Positions 8,715 to 20,823 of a stretch of DNA of 64,000 nt are shown piece by piece. How positions within the stretch are numbered: the first letter of the stretch is position 1; each line of letters begins with the position of its first letter. The notes below the pieces were generated by a model that did no database searches, was not told the origin of the DNA, and was given only the letters and a program-made list of their open reading frames with translations. Source of the DNA: UBA1479 sp963976055 (GTDB lineage: Bacteria > Pseudomonadota > Alphaproteobacteria > Rhodospirillales > Casp-alpha2); NCBI GenBank assembly GCA_963976055.1, contig CAXBJB010000012.1, forward strand, positions 1 to 64,000, written 5' to 3'. Made by a program: the position numbers and the translations under genes.

Positions 8715-9530
8715 CTAGTTTTTCGGATCAAAGGGCGTGACCGTGAACCCGTGGTTCAGGGGGCCGTGACCGCGGCCCAGGCCGGGCGCGGTGCGGATCG
8801 CCGCCGCCACATAGGCATGGGCGCGGGCGACGGCGTCGATCAGGTCCAGACCTTGGGCGATCCCGGCGGCGCAGGCGCTGGCCAGGGTGCAACCCGTACC
8901 GTGGGTATGGGGTGTGTCGATGCGGACGCTTTCCCAGCCGACGCATTCCTCACCCGTGACCAGAAGATCCGTCACGGAATCGCCGTCCAGATGCCCGCCC
9001 TTCATCAGTACGGCCTTGGCGCCGAGCGCCAGAATGTCCTGGCCTGCATCCATCATGTCCTCGACCGTGCGCACGGGCAGACCCGTCAGGGCCTCGGCCT
9101 CGGGCAGGTTGGGGGTGACCAGGGCCGCCCCCGGCAGCAAGCGGGTTTTCAAGGCGTCGACGGCGTCTTCGTCGAGCAGCGCGTGGCCGCCCTTGGCAAT
9201 CATCACCGTGTCCAGAACTACCGGGACGCCGGCCGCCGTATCGGCCAGGGCATCGGCGACGGCCAAAACAACCTCGGCCCGGTGCAGCATGCCGATCTTG
9301 ATGCAGTCGGCGCCTAAATCTTCCATCACCGTGCGGATTTGCTGGGCAACGAAATCAGCGGGCACGGCCTGGATCCCCGTGACGCCCAGGGTGTTCTGGG
9401 CCGTCAGTGCGGTGATCGCGGTCATGGCGTAGCCGCCCAGCGCCGACACGGTCTTGATGTCCGCCTGGATTCCGGCGCCACCACCGGAGTCCGAGCCGGC
9501 GATGATCAGCACGCGGCCTTTGAGTTGCAT
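8715..9530 (-). CDS. thiD: Hydroxymethylpyrimidine/phosphomethylpyrimidine kinase
   Basis: Predicted 271-residue ribokinase-fold enzyme that phosphorylates HMP to HMP-P and HMP-PP in thiamine synthesis. Signatures are the N-terminal IIAGSDSGGGAGIQADIKT, the VLDTVMIAKGGHALL segment, and the anion hole/catalytic base HTHGTGCTLASACAAG. It starts four bases after the glmM stop codon and is likely the last gene of the ftsH-folP-glmM transcript. No TPP riboswitch is visible upstream, in keeping with an internal operon position. Confidence 0.93.
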   Translation of the reverse strand: MQLKGRVLIIAGSDSGGGAGIQADIKTVSALGGYAMTAITALTAQNTLGVTGIQAVPADFVAQQIRTVMEDLGADCIKIGMLHRAEVVLAVADALADTAAGVPVVLDTVMIAKGGHALLDEDAVDALKTRLLPGAALVTPNLPEAEALTGLPVRTVEDMMDAGQDILALGAKAVLMKGGHLDGDSVTDLLVTGEECVGWESVRIDTPHTHGTGCTLASACAAGIAQGLDLIDAVARAHAYVAAAIRTAPGLGRGHGPLNHGFTVTPFDPKN

Positions 9531-9534
9531 GGGA

Positions 9535-10887
9535 TTAGGTCCGGACTTCCGTTTCCAGAAGGGTGATCAGCTCGTCCACCACTCGGGTGATGAGCACATC
9601 GTCCTCCCCCTCGGCCATGACACGAACCAGCGGTTCCGTGCCCGACGGACGGACCAGCAAACGCCCCTTGCCGTTCAGCGTGGCATGGGCGTCTTTGATC
9701 GCGTCCTGCACGATTGCCGCCTCCAGGGGCGAGACTCCCTCGAACCGCACGTTCTTCAACAGCTGCGGCATCGGTTCGAACGGACGGCAGACCTCGCTTG
9801 CCCGCTTGCCTGACTTTTTGACCACGGACATCACCTGCAGGGCCGCGATCAGACCGTCGCCGGTGGTCGAATAATCGCCCAGGATGATATGGCCCGACTG
9901 CTCACCGCCCAGATTGAAGCCCTTGGCGCGCATGTATTCGACCACGTATCGGTCGCCGACCTGGGTGCGTTCAAGCCCCAGGCCCAGATTATCATTGAGA
10001 AACCGTTCCAGGCCCAGATTGGACATCACCGTGGCGACCACGCCGCCGCCCTTCAGGATGCCGCGTTCCAACCAGTTGCGCGCGACCAGGCCGAGGATCT
10101 GATCGCCGTCGACCATGTCGCCCTTTTCGTCGCAGACAAGCACCCGGTCGGCGTCACCATCCAGCGCGATGCCGAGATCGGCACCATGGGCCAGGGTTTG
10201 CGACTGCATCGCCTCAGTGTTGGTGGACCCGCAGTCCTTGTTGATGTTGAAGCCGTCGGGATCGACACCGACGGTAACGACATCCGCACCAAGTTCCCAC
10301 AGCACCTCGGGCGCCACGCGGTAGGCGGCGCCGTTGGCGCAGTCGAGCACGACCTTGAGCCCGTCAAGCGTATGCTCACGGGGAAACGTGCGTTTTACGT
10401 AATCGTTGTAACGCCCGCGCGCGCTGTCCAGACGCCAGGTCCGGCCCAGCTTGTCCGGCGGCGCCAGATCGGCCGACTGGTCGCCGGCCATGCGGGCCTC
10501 GATCTCGACCTCGATGTCGTCCGACAGCTTGTAGCCGTCGGGCCCGAACAGTTTTATCCCGTTGTCGTGGTAGGGGTTGTGCGAGGCCGACAGCATGACG
10601 CCCAGATCGGCGCGCAGCGACTGCGTCAGCATGGCGATGGCAGGCGTCGGGATCGGGCCGACGATGATCACGTCCATGCCGACGGAGACGAACCCGGCAA
10701 CCAGCGCCGGTTCCAGCAGATAGCCCGACAGCCGCGTGTCCTTCCCGATCACCACGCGGTGGCGATGGTCGCCGCGGATGAACTGCGCGCCCGCCGCCAT
10801 GCCGACCTTCAGCGCCGTTTCGGCGTTCATGGGGTCGGAATTAGTGGTGCCGCGGATGCCGTCGGTGCCGAATAATTTACGTGTCAT
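9535..10887 (-). CDS. glmM: Phosphoglucosamine mutase
   Basis: Predicted 450-residue enzyme that interconverts glucosamine-6-phosphate and glucosamine-1-phosphate for UDP-GlcNAc, peptidoglycan and LPS synthesis. It has the N-terminal KLFGTDGIRG, the phosphoserine loop VMLSASHNPYHDNG, the metal-binding ALDGDADRVL and the C-terminal phosphate-binding RPSGTEPLVRVMAEG. The frame is open 66 codons upstream into folP-proximal DNA, but ATG at 10887 gives the canonical GlmM start and length. It lies 37 bases downstream of folP. Confidence 0.95.
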   Translation of the reverse strand: MTRKLFGTDGIRGTTNSDPMNAETALKVGMAAGAQFIRGDHRHRVVIGKDTRLSGYLLEPALVAGFVSVGMDVIIVGPIPTPAIAMLTQSLRADLGVMLSASHNPYHDNGIKLFGPDGYKLSDDIEVEIEARMAGDQSADLAPPDKLGRTWRLDSARGRYNDYVKRTFPREHTLDGLKVVLDCANGAAYRVAPEVLWELGADVVTVGVDPDGFNINKDCGSTNTEAMQSQTLAHGADLGIALDGDADRVLVCDEKGDMVDGDQILGLVARNWLERGILKGGGVVATVMSNLGLERFLNDNLGLGLERTQVGDRYVVEYMRAKGFNLGGEQSGHIILGDYSTTGDGLIAALQVMSVVKKSGKRASEVCRPFEPMPQLLKNVRFEGVSPLEAAIVQDAIKDAHATLNGKGRLLVRPSGTEPLVRVMAEGEDDVLITRVVDELITLLETEVRT

Positions 10888-10924
10888 AACTCGATTTGTA
10901 CCAAAGCGTTGGTTAACAGCCCCC

Positions 10925-11799
10925 TTATGAACCCTTCCCGCCGGCCTCCGCAATAGCGCCGTAAACGGCCAAAGCCTGGCGATGTTCGGCGACATCATGG
11001 ACCCGGAAAATGCGCACGCCCCGGTCCCAGGCGGCCAGTGCCGTGGCGATGGAACCCGCGACCCGTTCACCGGGCGGCACGTCACGGTCGACCTTGGCGA
11101 TGTAGCTTTTGCGCGACACGCCCAAAACCACGGGATGCACGGTCGCCGTCAGACGGTCAAGATGAGCGAGCAGCGCGAGATTATGCGCCACGGTCTTGCC
11201 GAACCCGATCCCGGGGTCGAGCGCGATATCCTGGGCCGCGATGCCCGCCTCCCGGCAGGCCCGGGCGCGGTCAAGCAGCCCGTCCCGTACCTCGGCCACC
11301 ACGTCGTCATAAGCGGGATTGTCCTGCATGGTGCCGGGTTCGCCCTGCATATGCATGAGGATCACCGGCACGCCCAGTTCCGCGGCCGCGTCCAGGGCGT
11401 CCTCGCCCCGCAAAGCCGACACGTCGTTGATGATGCGGGCCCCCGCCGTCACGGCGGCGCGCATGACCTCGGCCCGGCGGCTGTCGATGGACACCAGGGC
11501 GCCTTCGGCCGCCAGAGCCTCGATCACCGGCACGACGCGGCGGATTTCCTCCTGGGCGGAGACCCGCGTCGCCCCGGGGCGGGTCGATTCCCCGCCCACG
11601 TCCAAAATATCCGCCCCCTCGGCCAGGAAGGCCCGCCCGCGGTTGAGGGCGTCCTCAAGGGCGAAGGCCTCGCCGCCGTCGGAAAAGCTGTCGGGCGTTG
11701 CGTTGATGACCGCCATCAGGCGCGGTCGATCGAGGGTCAGGCCCGCAAACGACGAGGGCGCCGCGAACGGCACCCCCTCGCCCGCCGAAACGGTCGTCG

Positions 11800-11803
<4 letters not shown>
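10925..11803 (-). CDS. folP: Dihydropteroate synthase
   Basis: Predicted 292-residue TIM-barrel enzyme that condenses p-aminobenzoate with dihydropterin pyrophosphate. Diagnostic segments are AVINATPDSFSDGGE, DILDVGGESTRPGA, PVILMHMQGEPGTMQ and ALDPGIGFGKTVAHN. The start is GTG, overlapping the ftsH stop codon in a GTGA arrangement that implies translational coupling. Order ftsH-folP-glmM is conserved in many proteobacteria. Confidence 0.95.
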
Positions 11804-13737
<1,934 letters not shown>

Positions 13738-13843
13738 CGATTAAGTCCTTTTAAGAGGTTGGACGAAGGCCGCAGGGACGACGTATCGACGCCGCATGCA
13801 ACGCCCGCAGGGCCCTTCTTTCAGAGATAGTACTCCGAAACCC

Positions 13844-15160
13844 TCACGCAATACAAAACCCGTTAAAGGCCAAGGTATTTTTTGACCGGAAGCGGATGGA
13901 GAGCCCCCCCGCGCCGCCGCCGGGCACCGCATGGGCCAGAAGACTACCGTTTTCGAACAGGGCCGGCAACGTGCGCGCGGCGGCGGGGGGCAGCCCGGAC
14001 GCGCGGCGCATATCCTTGGGAATCTGGCGCCAGCCCTCGGCCCCCAGGGGGGCGAGCACCGCCCCCGGGGAGATGCCCGCCGGCAGAACGATGACGAAGC
14101 GGCCGTCCCAGCCGGCCACGCGGCCCGCAGAGGCCGCCACCGGGGCGGGCAGTCCGCGTCCGTCACGGCAAACAACGATGCCCCCGGCCCTGTCCGCCAG
14201 GAACCTGCAGCGGCCCAGGCTCGCGCCGGGAAAGGCCCCGCCCCCCGCGATGCGCCGGGCCAGGCGGTCCGCCCGCGCCACTGGGGGAGCATGATCGGCT
14301 CCACCCAGAACCTGCGCCAGCCGGGCCACCAGACGCGCCGCCACATCGGGGGTCAGGCCGGCGAACGCGCGGCGGTCGAGGTGGGCAAAGCCGAGTGGGT
14401 GCGGGGAAACCGTTTCCGCCAGCGCCCGGTTGACCGCATCCTCAAGCGCCTTGCGCGTCACACCCGCCTTTGCCGCATCCACAAGCGACCGGGCGGCCAG
14501 CCCCGCATCGGCCACAAGCCGCCGTCGCGTGCGCACGCGTTCGAAATCCGTGTTGGCATTGGAAGGGTCTTCGATCCAGGCGGCGCCCTGCGTCCTGAGA
14601 TATGCCGTCAGGTCGTCATGGCGGATGCCCAGAAGCGGGCGCAACAGGCGCAGTTCGGGAAAGCTCACCAGGGCACTCATCCCTGCGGCGCCGAAGCCGC
14701 CGCCCCGGCTTTGCCGCATCACATGGGTTTCCGCCTGATCATCGCCATGATGCCCGGCCAGAAGATGCAGTACCCCGGCGGTCCGGCACCAATTCCGCAA
14801 CAGCCCGTAGCGCGCCGCCCGCGCCGCGGCCTGCACCGACGCGGCGGGCTTGGCCTCGTCCCAGGTCAGGGTATGCGCCACGATGCCGAGGGATTGGAGA
14901 CGTACCGCCGTCCCCGCCGCTTCCGCCGCCGAGCCCTCCCGCAGCCCGTGATCGACGATCAGCGCCGTCACCCGCCCACCCCGCTCTGCCGTCCAATCCC
15001 GGGCCAGCAAGGCCAGGGCCGTGCTGTCGGCACCCCCGGAAACGGCGACAGCCAGATGGGGGGCCGTCTCGAACGGACCGAGACGGTCCATCAATTTGGC
15101 AAACCGGCGGCCAAGGCCGTCGGCATCGTCAGTTGAAAGAGGATGAGCGGTCGCCGTCAT
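13844..15160 (-). CDS. tilS: tRNA(Ile)-lysidine synthetase
   Basis: Predicted 438-residue enzyme that modifies C34 of tRNA-Ile(CAU) to lysidine. The PP-loop ATP motif AVAVSGGADSTALALLARDW lies near residue 40, and AGHHGDDQAETHVMR and LRLLRPLLGIRHDDL are family signatures. The C-terminal half is less conserved. It sits between ybgF (70 bases upstream) and ftsH (106 bases downstream), the common alphaproteobacterial order. Confidence 0.92.
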   Translation of the reverse strand: MTATAHPLSTDDADGLGRRFAKLMDRLGPFETAPHLAVAVSGGADSTALALLARDWTAERGGRVTALIVDHGLREGSAAEAAGTAVRLQSLGIVAHTLTWDEAKPAASVQAAARAARYGLLRNWCRTAGVLHLLAGHHGDDQAETHVMRQSRGGGFGAAGMSALVSFPELRLLRPLLGIRHDDLTAYLRTQGAAWIEDPSNANTDFERVRTRRRLVADAGLAARSLVDAAKAGVTRKALEDAVNRALAETVSPHPLGFAHLDRRAFAGLTPDVAARLVARLAQVLGGADHAPPVARADRLARRIAGGGAFPGASLGRCRFLADRAGGIVVCRDGRGLPAPVAASAGRVAGWDGRFVIVLPAGISPGAVLAPLGAEGWRQIPKDMRRASGLPPAAARTLPALFENGSLLAHAVPGGGAGGLSIRFRSKNTLAFNGFCIA

Positions 15161-15230
15161 CGTCTGCCGTCCGGGCTGTCTCCAGAGGGCGCAGGTCCGT
15201 GAACCCTGGCGCGGCGTCAGGCCGGGCCGG

Positions 15231-16352
15231 TCACTGCTTGCAGTTCATTTGCCGTTGCTGGCGGGTAGCGGTGCGCTTGAGGGAGCTGTTGGCGTTGGGG
15301 AAATCGGCGAACAGCTTGTCGATGGCGGCACAGCCTTCCTTGTTCTGGCCCAGTTGGCCTAGCGACATGGCCAGCTTCAGCAGGCTGTCCGGCGCCTTGC
15401 CGCCCTTGGGGTCCTTTTCGAACCCCTGCAGGAAGACTTCGGCCGCCTTCACATATTCGGCCCGCGCGTAATGGGTTTCACCCAGCCAATAGCGCGCATT
15501 GCCTGATAGACTGCCGCCATCGTGCTTGCCCAGAAATTCCTTGAAGGCCGCTTCCGCCTGATCGAACTGATGCTTGCGCAACAGGTCGAAGGCGAATTTG
15601 TACTGCTCTTCGGCAGTGCCGTCCGGCAGCACCGGGCCTTGTACCGTGCCGGTCTGGGGCACGGCGGCGGCTTGTTGCGGCGGCTGAACGCGCGTGACGG
15701 CGGCCGGGTTGGGGGCACCGGCGGGTGCCTGCATGGGGGCCGTCTGAACCGGTCCGCCGACGCCCGACGGCGCGGCACTGGCCGCCCCCGGTTCGGCCGG
15801 CGGCGTGGTGGGTTTGACGAGGTTGGGGTCGATCTGACCGAGGGTGCCCGCGGGGCGGCCGATGATGCGGACCTCGCCCGGCGTCGGCGCCGCGTTGGCC
15901 TGAGGGCCGGCCGCACCGGGCTGCATGGCCGAAGAGGCCCCCGGAACACGGCCCTGCTGTTCCAGACCGGACAGGCGGAAATCCACATCGGTGACCAGAC
16001 GGTCGACCCGCGCCGTCAGCTGATCCACGTTATAGGTCATTTCCTCGATCCGGCCGGTCACGTCGCGCAGTTCGTTTTCCAGCGTGTCGAGCCGCACGCC
16101 GATGCGCGCCACGGCGTTCTGCGGCAGGTTGGGCATCGGCTCGGCCGGCTTGGCGGCGGCCGGCAGGTCGGCGGCAGGCACCGCCCCCGGACCGCGGACG
16201 ACCATTTTCGACAGGGTCTGGATATCCCGCTCCAGCCGTTCGAGACGCTGCGACAGGGCCTGCGCGTCCTGAGCCCGGGCCGGAACGGCGGCGGTCAGAA
16301 CGGCGGCGAGGCAGAGCGCGGTCAGGGCGGTCGGGAAGGTCATCAGACGCAT
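15231..16352 (-). CDS. cpoB: Tol-Pal accessory protein YbgF/CpoB
   Basis: Predicted 373-residue periplasmic protein. A Sec signal peptide covers about residues 1-27 (ending VPARAQ), followed by a trimerising coiled coil (SQRLERLERDIQTLSKM), a long Pro/Ala/Gly-rich linker, and C-terminal TPR repeats (EEQYKFAFDLLRKHQFDQAE onward). CpoB couples outer-membrane constriction by Tol-Pal to peptidoglycan synthesis. It is larger than the E. coli protein (about 260 residues) because of the linker. It lies downstream of pal. Confidence 0.9.
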   Translation of the reverse strand: MRLMTFPTALTALCLAAVLTAAVPARAQDAQALSQRLERLERDIQTLSKMVVRGPGAVPAADLPAAAKPAEPMPNLPQNAVARIGVRLDTLENELRDVTGRIEEMTYNVDQLTARVDRLVTDVDFRLSGLEQQGRVPGASSAMQPGAAGPQANAAPTPGEVRIIGRPAGTLGQIDPNLVKPTTPPAEPGAASAAPSGVGGPVQTAPMQAPAGAPNPAAVTRVQPPQQAAAVPQTGTVQGPVLPDGTAEEQYKFAFDLLRKHQFDQAEAAFKEFLGKHDGGSLSGNARYWLGETHYARAEYVKAAEVFLQGFEKDPKGGKAPDSLLKLAMSLGQLGQNKEGCAAIDKLFADFPNANSSLKRTATRQQRQMNCKQ

Positions 16353-16457
16353 GGGAAGTCGGGTGTCCCTGTTGTCGCGGTTGAAACGGACGCGGCGATC
16401 CGAAACGACGGTTTCGCGGCCGCAGGCTGAATGCCCGTAATCCCAGGAATTTTAGGC

Positions 16458-16507
16458 AAAACTAAGGCGCTTGCCCATACCGCAATCCGCAGCCGGACAA
16501 GCGCCCT
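16458..16507 (-). terminator. Probable terminator after pal
   Basis: On the minus strand an 8-base stem (GGCGCTTG at 16466-16473 with CAAGCGCC at 16498-16505, loop of 24) is followed by a TTAGTTTT tract. It lies just downstream of the pal stop codon and before cpoB, so it may attenuate read-through. Confidence 0.5.
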
Positions 16508-16534
16508 AGAAACGCTAGACGGTCAGCCCGAAGA

Positions 16535-17035
16535 TCAGGAGCCGGGGCCCGTCACGACGGTCACGCCACGGCGGTTCTGCGACCAGGCGGTTTCGTCGGA
16601 GCCGAGCGCCACGGGGCGTTCCTCACCGTAGGAGACGGTCTTGATCCGCTTGGCGTCGATGCCGAGATAGATCAGATATTCTTTCACCGCATTGGCGCGG
16701 CGTTCGCCGAGCGCCAAGTTGTATTCCCGCGTGCCGCGTTCGTCGGCATGGCCTTCGATCGTGACGGTTACGGAGCTGTATTTCTTGAGCCAAGCGGCCT
16801 GGACGTCCAGAACCTTCTTCTGATCCTGCTCGACATCGAAGCGGTCGAACGCGAAGAACACGCGGTCACCGACGTCAACGACGAACTGATCCTTCAGCGC
16901 GAGCGGCGCGGCGGCCGGCAGCGGTGTGATCGATTGGCCAGAACCGGAGGCGCCGGCGCCCGATCCTGACGTGGATTCGCAGGCCGAAACTGCCAAAGCA
17001 AGAGCGGCGACCATTCCGAGAACTTTAAAGCGCAT
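16535..17035 (-). CDS. pal: Peptidoglycan-associated lipoprotein
   Basis: Predicted 166-residue outer-membrane lipoprotein of the Tol-Pal system. The lipobox AVSAC gives Cys19 as the lipidated residue. The OmpA-like domain contains VFFAFDRFDVEQDQKKVLDV, TVTIEGHADERGTREYNLAL and the diaminopimelate-binding GERRANAVKEYL. ATG at 17035 has GGGGGA upstream; an ATG four codons earlier is less well placed. The gene is 220 bases downstream of tolB, so a separate promoter is possible. Confidence 0.95.
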   Translation of the reverse strand: MRFKVLGMVAALALAVSACESTSGSGAGASGSGQSITPLPAAAPLALKDQFVVDVGDRVFFAFDRFDVEQDQKKVLDVQAAWLKKYSSVTVTIEGHADERGTREYNLALGERRANAVKEYLIYLGIDAKRIKTVSYGEERPVALGSDETAWSQNRRGVTVVTGPGS

Positions 17036-17255
17036 GTAATCCCCCATTTGTCGGGTTTTAGTGCATTGCAAATCCGCCGGGGCTGCCGACGGTGAAATCT
17101 GCTTGGCCTATAAAAAAAGGCCGTTCGTGTGATGTATTAACGGTTAAGCGTTCTGATTCCAAGTACTTTTTAAGTTCAAAGGCGTTCCGAGACCCTGCAT
17201 TTTTGCATGCGCGAAATGTCTTTTTGTATGATCACTGTCACAACATTTCCCACTG

Positions 17256-18656
17256 TCAGGGAATAAGTGGCGACCACGCTGGGTCGGACGCATCCATCGG
17301 CGTCGGGATTTCGCGTTCGTTATGCCCGGTCAAGTCAATGGACCACAGCTTCGACTGCCCGCCGCTGCCGTCCTTTTCCGACCTGCCCTTGCGATAGAAG
17401 ATCAGCACGCGGCCGTTGGGCGACCAGGTCGGCCCTTCGATCTTGAAATCCTCGGCCAAAAGACGTTCACCCGATCCGTCCGGCTTCATGACGCCGATGA
17501 AGAATCGTCCGCCCGACAACTTGGTGAAGGCGATCAGATCGCCGCGCGGCGACCACACGGGCGTGGCATAGCGGCCGTTGCCGAAGCTGATGCGGCGCAC
17601 GCTCTTGCCGCGGTCGTCCATGATGTAGAGCTGCTGGCTGCCGCCACGGTCGGAGTTGAAGACGACCTGATCGGCGTCGGGCGAAAAGCTGGGTGAGGTG
17701 TCGATGGCGGAATGGAACGTCAGTTGCCGCACCACGCGGGTGCGCAGGTCCATGACGTAGATTTCCGAGTTCCCGTCCTTGGCCATGGACATGATGATTT
17801 TCTTGCCGTCCGGCGAAAACCGGGGCGCGAAGGTCATGCCGGGAAAGTCGCCCAGGACTTCCTGGCGTCCCGTGTCGATGTTGAAGATGTAGACGCGCGG
17901 GTTGTTACGGAAATAGGACATGTAGGTGATTTCCTGCAACGTCGGCGAGAACCGGGGTGTCAGCACCAGGGTCGTGCCGTCGGTCAGGAAGCGGTGGTTC
18001 TCCCCGTCCTGATCCATGATCGCCAGCCGTTTGCCAAACGGGTTCAAGCGGTTGCGCCCGACCCCCTTGGCGTCCTTGGGCTGTTCGGCGACATAGACGA
18101 TACGCGTGTCAAAATAGCCGTCTTCGCCGGTGATGCGCTTGTAGATCGCATCGGAAATGATATGCGCCACGCGCCGCCAGTTGTCTGGCACGGTGAAATA
18201 GGCAAGGCCGATCATCTGCTGTTCCGAGAACACGTCCCACAGGCGGAATTCGACGCGCAGCCGCCCATCGGACACGACCTCGGTCCGGCCTTGAACCAGG
18301 GCCTGGGCGTTGATGACGCGCCAATCGCCGAACCGGGGCAGCGCGTTGAGCGCCCCCGCCGATTGGATGAAGGCCTTGGGATCGATGGGCTTGAACAGGC
18401 CGGAGCGTTCCAGGTTGGCGGCGATCACGCCGGCGATGTCGCGCCCTGCCCGGGCCGCGGCGCCGGATTTGCCGACGAAGTCGGTGACCGCGATGGGCAG
18501 CGGCTCGACATTGCCCCGGGTGATGTCGATGGTGATCTCGGCGCGCGCCGGTCGGGCGTCCGCGATGGCCGCCGCTAACGCCAATAGCGCGATCAGCGGG
18601 GCAAAGGTCTTCATTGCGAATTTAGCGGGCATAATCATCGGCCTAATGGTCATCAC
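17256..18656 (-). CDS. tolB: Tol-Pal translocation protein TolB
   Basis: Predicted 466-residue periplasmic beta-propeller of Tol-Pal. A cleaved signal peptide is present (hydrophobic LIALLALAAAIA, cleavage near ARPARA-E). The N-terminal TolB_N domain is followed by WD40-like TolB repeats (MTFAPRFSPDGKKIIMSMAK, DTSPSFSPDADQVVFNSDRG). The ATG at 18656 overlaps the tolA stop as ATGA, which favours this start over internal ATGs. TolB binds Pal and TolA. Confidence 0.95.
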   Translation of the reverse strand: MMTIRPMIMPAKFAMKTFAPLIALLALAAAIADARPARAEITIDITRGNVEPLPIAVTDFVGKSGAAARAGRDIAGVIAANLERSGLFKPIDPKAFIQSAGALNALPRFGDWRVINAQALVQGRTEVVSDGRLRVEFRLWDVFSEQQMIGLAYFTVPDNWRRVAHIISDAIYKRITGEDGYFDTRIVYVAEQPKDAKGVGRNRLNPFGKRLAIMDQDGENHRFLTDGTTLVLTPRFSPTLQEITYMSYFRNNPRVYIFNIDTGRQEVLGDFPGMTFAPRFSPDGKKIIMSMAKDGNSEIYVMDLRTRVVRQLTFHSAIDTSPSFSPDADQVVFNSDRGGSQQLYIMDDRGKSVRRISFGNGRYATPVWSPRGDLIAFTKLSGGRFFIGVMKPDGSGERLLAEDFKIEGPTWSPNGRVLIFYRKGRSEKDGSGGQSKLWSIDLTGHNEREIPTPMDASDPAWSPLIP

Positions 18657-19600
18657 AGCATTCCGCTCGGGTCAAATATGAACTTCAGATCACGCCAGAC
18701 ATGATACTTGTCCGGCGGCAGGTTGAACTTGTTGCAGCGCGGGTCTTGGACCGCGCGGCGGGCCGCCTCGACGGCGACCTGAAAATAGCGGTCGGTGAAC
18801 ATGCGGCCCTTATCCTCGACCTCGACCGACTGCACGGTGCCGTCAGCGTTCAGGGTCAGGCTCAGTTCCGGTTTCAGCTTTTCCGCCCCCGGTGCACCAT
18901 AGGGCGGCGACCAGCACTTGGACACTTGGTTGCGGATCATCGTGCGCCACTGGTCGATCTCAAGCTGCGATACCTTCTTGTCCGGATCGTACTTGATCGA
19001 CTTTGAATTGTTCTGCAACGCCGCCCGGATACGCGCCATGGTGTCGTCCTTGGGCGCTTCCGACACTTTCTTCTCCGGCTTTTCCTCGGTCTTCGGTGTC
19101 GGCTGCTTCTTGATCTTCTCAAGCGTCTTCAGCACGGACGCCGTGTCGAAGGTCGGCTTCTGCGGTTTCTTGGGCTTTTTTGGGACCTCGACCTGGGCCA
19201 GTTTCGGTTTGGGCGGCTCCGGCTTTTTCTCGGGCTTGGGCTCCGCTTCCTTTTTCGGCTCCGGCTCGGGCTTGGGTTCCGGCTCCGCCTTGGGCAGAGG
19301 TTCGGGCTCCGCCTCGGGTTTGGGCGGCAGGGCCGCGACCTCGGGCTGCTTAGGCGTCGGCGGCGCCGGTTTCGGCTTCGGCGGCGTCGGCGGTTTGGGC
19401 GGTTCGGCCTTGGCCTCTTTTTTCGGCGTTTCCTGGACCGGCATCGGCGGCGCGTTGCGCATCTCATCGACATCGACGATCTCGACGAAGATCGGCTGTT
19501 CTTCCTGCAACGGCGTGATCTTGTTGAACGGCAGGCCAAGCCAAGCGGCCAGCACCAAACCCACGTGCAGGGAGACGGATGTGATCAGTGCGGTCCGCAA
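18653..19600 (-). CDS. tolA: Tol-Pal protein TolA
   Basis: Predicted 315-residue inner-membrane-anchored protein that spans the periplasm. One N-terminal membrane segment (about residues 5-22) is followed by a long Pro/Glu/Lys-rich repetitive domain (about 45-150) and a C-terminal TonB/TolA-like domain (QVSKCWSPPYGAPGAEKLKP onward). The start appears to be TTG at 19600, 11 bases after the tolR stop; no ATG is available near the membrane segment. The repetitive region has strong codon periodicity, which explains the long antisense open frames. Confidence 0.9.
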   Translation of the reverse strand: MRTALITSVSLHVGLVLAAWLGLPFNKITPLQEEQPIFVEIVDVDEMRNAPPMPVQETPKKEAKAEPPKPPTPPKPKPAPPTPKQPEVAALPPKPEAEPEPLPKAEPEPKPEPEPKKEAEPKPEKKPEPPKPKLAQVEVPKKPKKPQKPTFDTASVLKTLEKIKKQPTPKTEEKPEKKVSEAPKDDTMARIRAALQNNSKSIKYDPDKKVSQLEIDQWRTMIRNQVSKCWSPPYGAPGAEKLKPELSLTLNADGTVQSVEVEDKGRMFTDRYFQVAVEAARRAVQDPRCNKFNLPPDKYHVWRDLKFIFDPSGML

Positions 19601-19611
19601 GGGGCCCCGGC

Positions 19612-20070
19612 TTACTTCTTGGCCGGCGGGCGTTTCGCCGCCTTGCCCGGTTCCTGCGCGATCAGCGCCACGCGCCGGTAGCCGGCCGCATTGATCTGCC
19701 CCATCACCGCCATGACACGTCCGTAATTGATGGCCTTATCCCCTCTGACGAAGATCCGGATGTCCGGATTGTTGCCGGTGATAGCGTGCAATCTTGGCAC
19801 CAATGTGTCCAAGTCGACGGCCGTGTCCTGAATATAAATCTGTCCGCCGGCGTCGACGCTGACGGCCAGCGGCTCGTCTTGGCCGCTGACGGCGCCCGCC
19901 TTAGTGTCCGGTAGGTCGACCTGAACGCCCACGGTCAGAAGCGGCGCCGTGACCATGAAGATGATGAGCAGAACCAGCATCACGTCGACGAACGGCGTGA
20001 CGTTGATGTCGCTCATCAGCGCCCGGTTCTTGCGTCGCCGGCGCGAGGTCCGCTGTATGGTGACGGCCAC
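19612..20070 (-). CDS. tolR: Tol-Pal proton-channel protein TolR
   Basis: Predicted 152-residue ExbD/TolR protein. The basic N-terminus is followed by MSDINVTPFVDVMLVLLIIF with the protonatable aspartate of the single membrane helix, then the periplasmic domain. The reading frame runs further upstream into tolQ, but GTG at 20070 has GGGGAG upstream and yields the usual alphaproteobacterial N-terminus. It starts 16 bases after the tolQ stop. Confidence 0.93.
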   Translation of the reverse strand: MAVTIQRTSRRRRKNRALMSDINVTPFVDVMLVLLIIFMVTAPLLTVGVQVDLPDTKAGAVSGQDEPLAVSVDAGGQIYIQDTAVDLDTLVPRLHAITGNNPDIRIFVRGDKAINYGRVMAVMGQINAAGYRRVALIAQEPGKAAKRPPAKK

Positions 20071-20086
20071 GTTCCCGCTCCCCGCC

Positions 20087-20797
<711 letters not shown>

Positions 20798-20823
20798 ATT
20801 TGTCCGTCTCGTTCCGTTTTTCT

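Noticed and set aside
19200..19440. Repetitive GGCTCCGGCTT-like sequence
   Set aside because: It encodes the Pro/Glu/Lys-rich spacer of TolA, normal for that protein.
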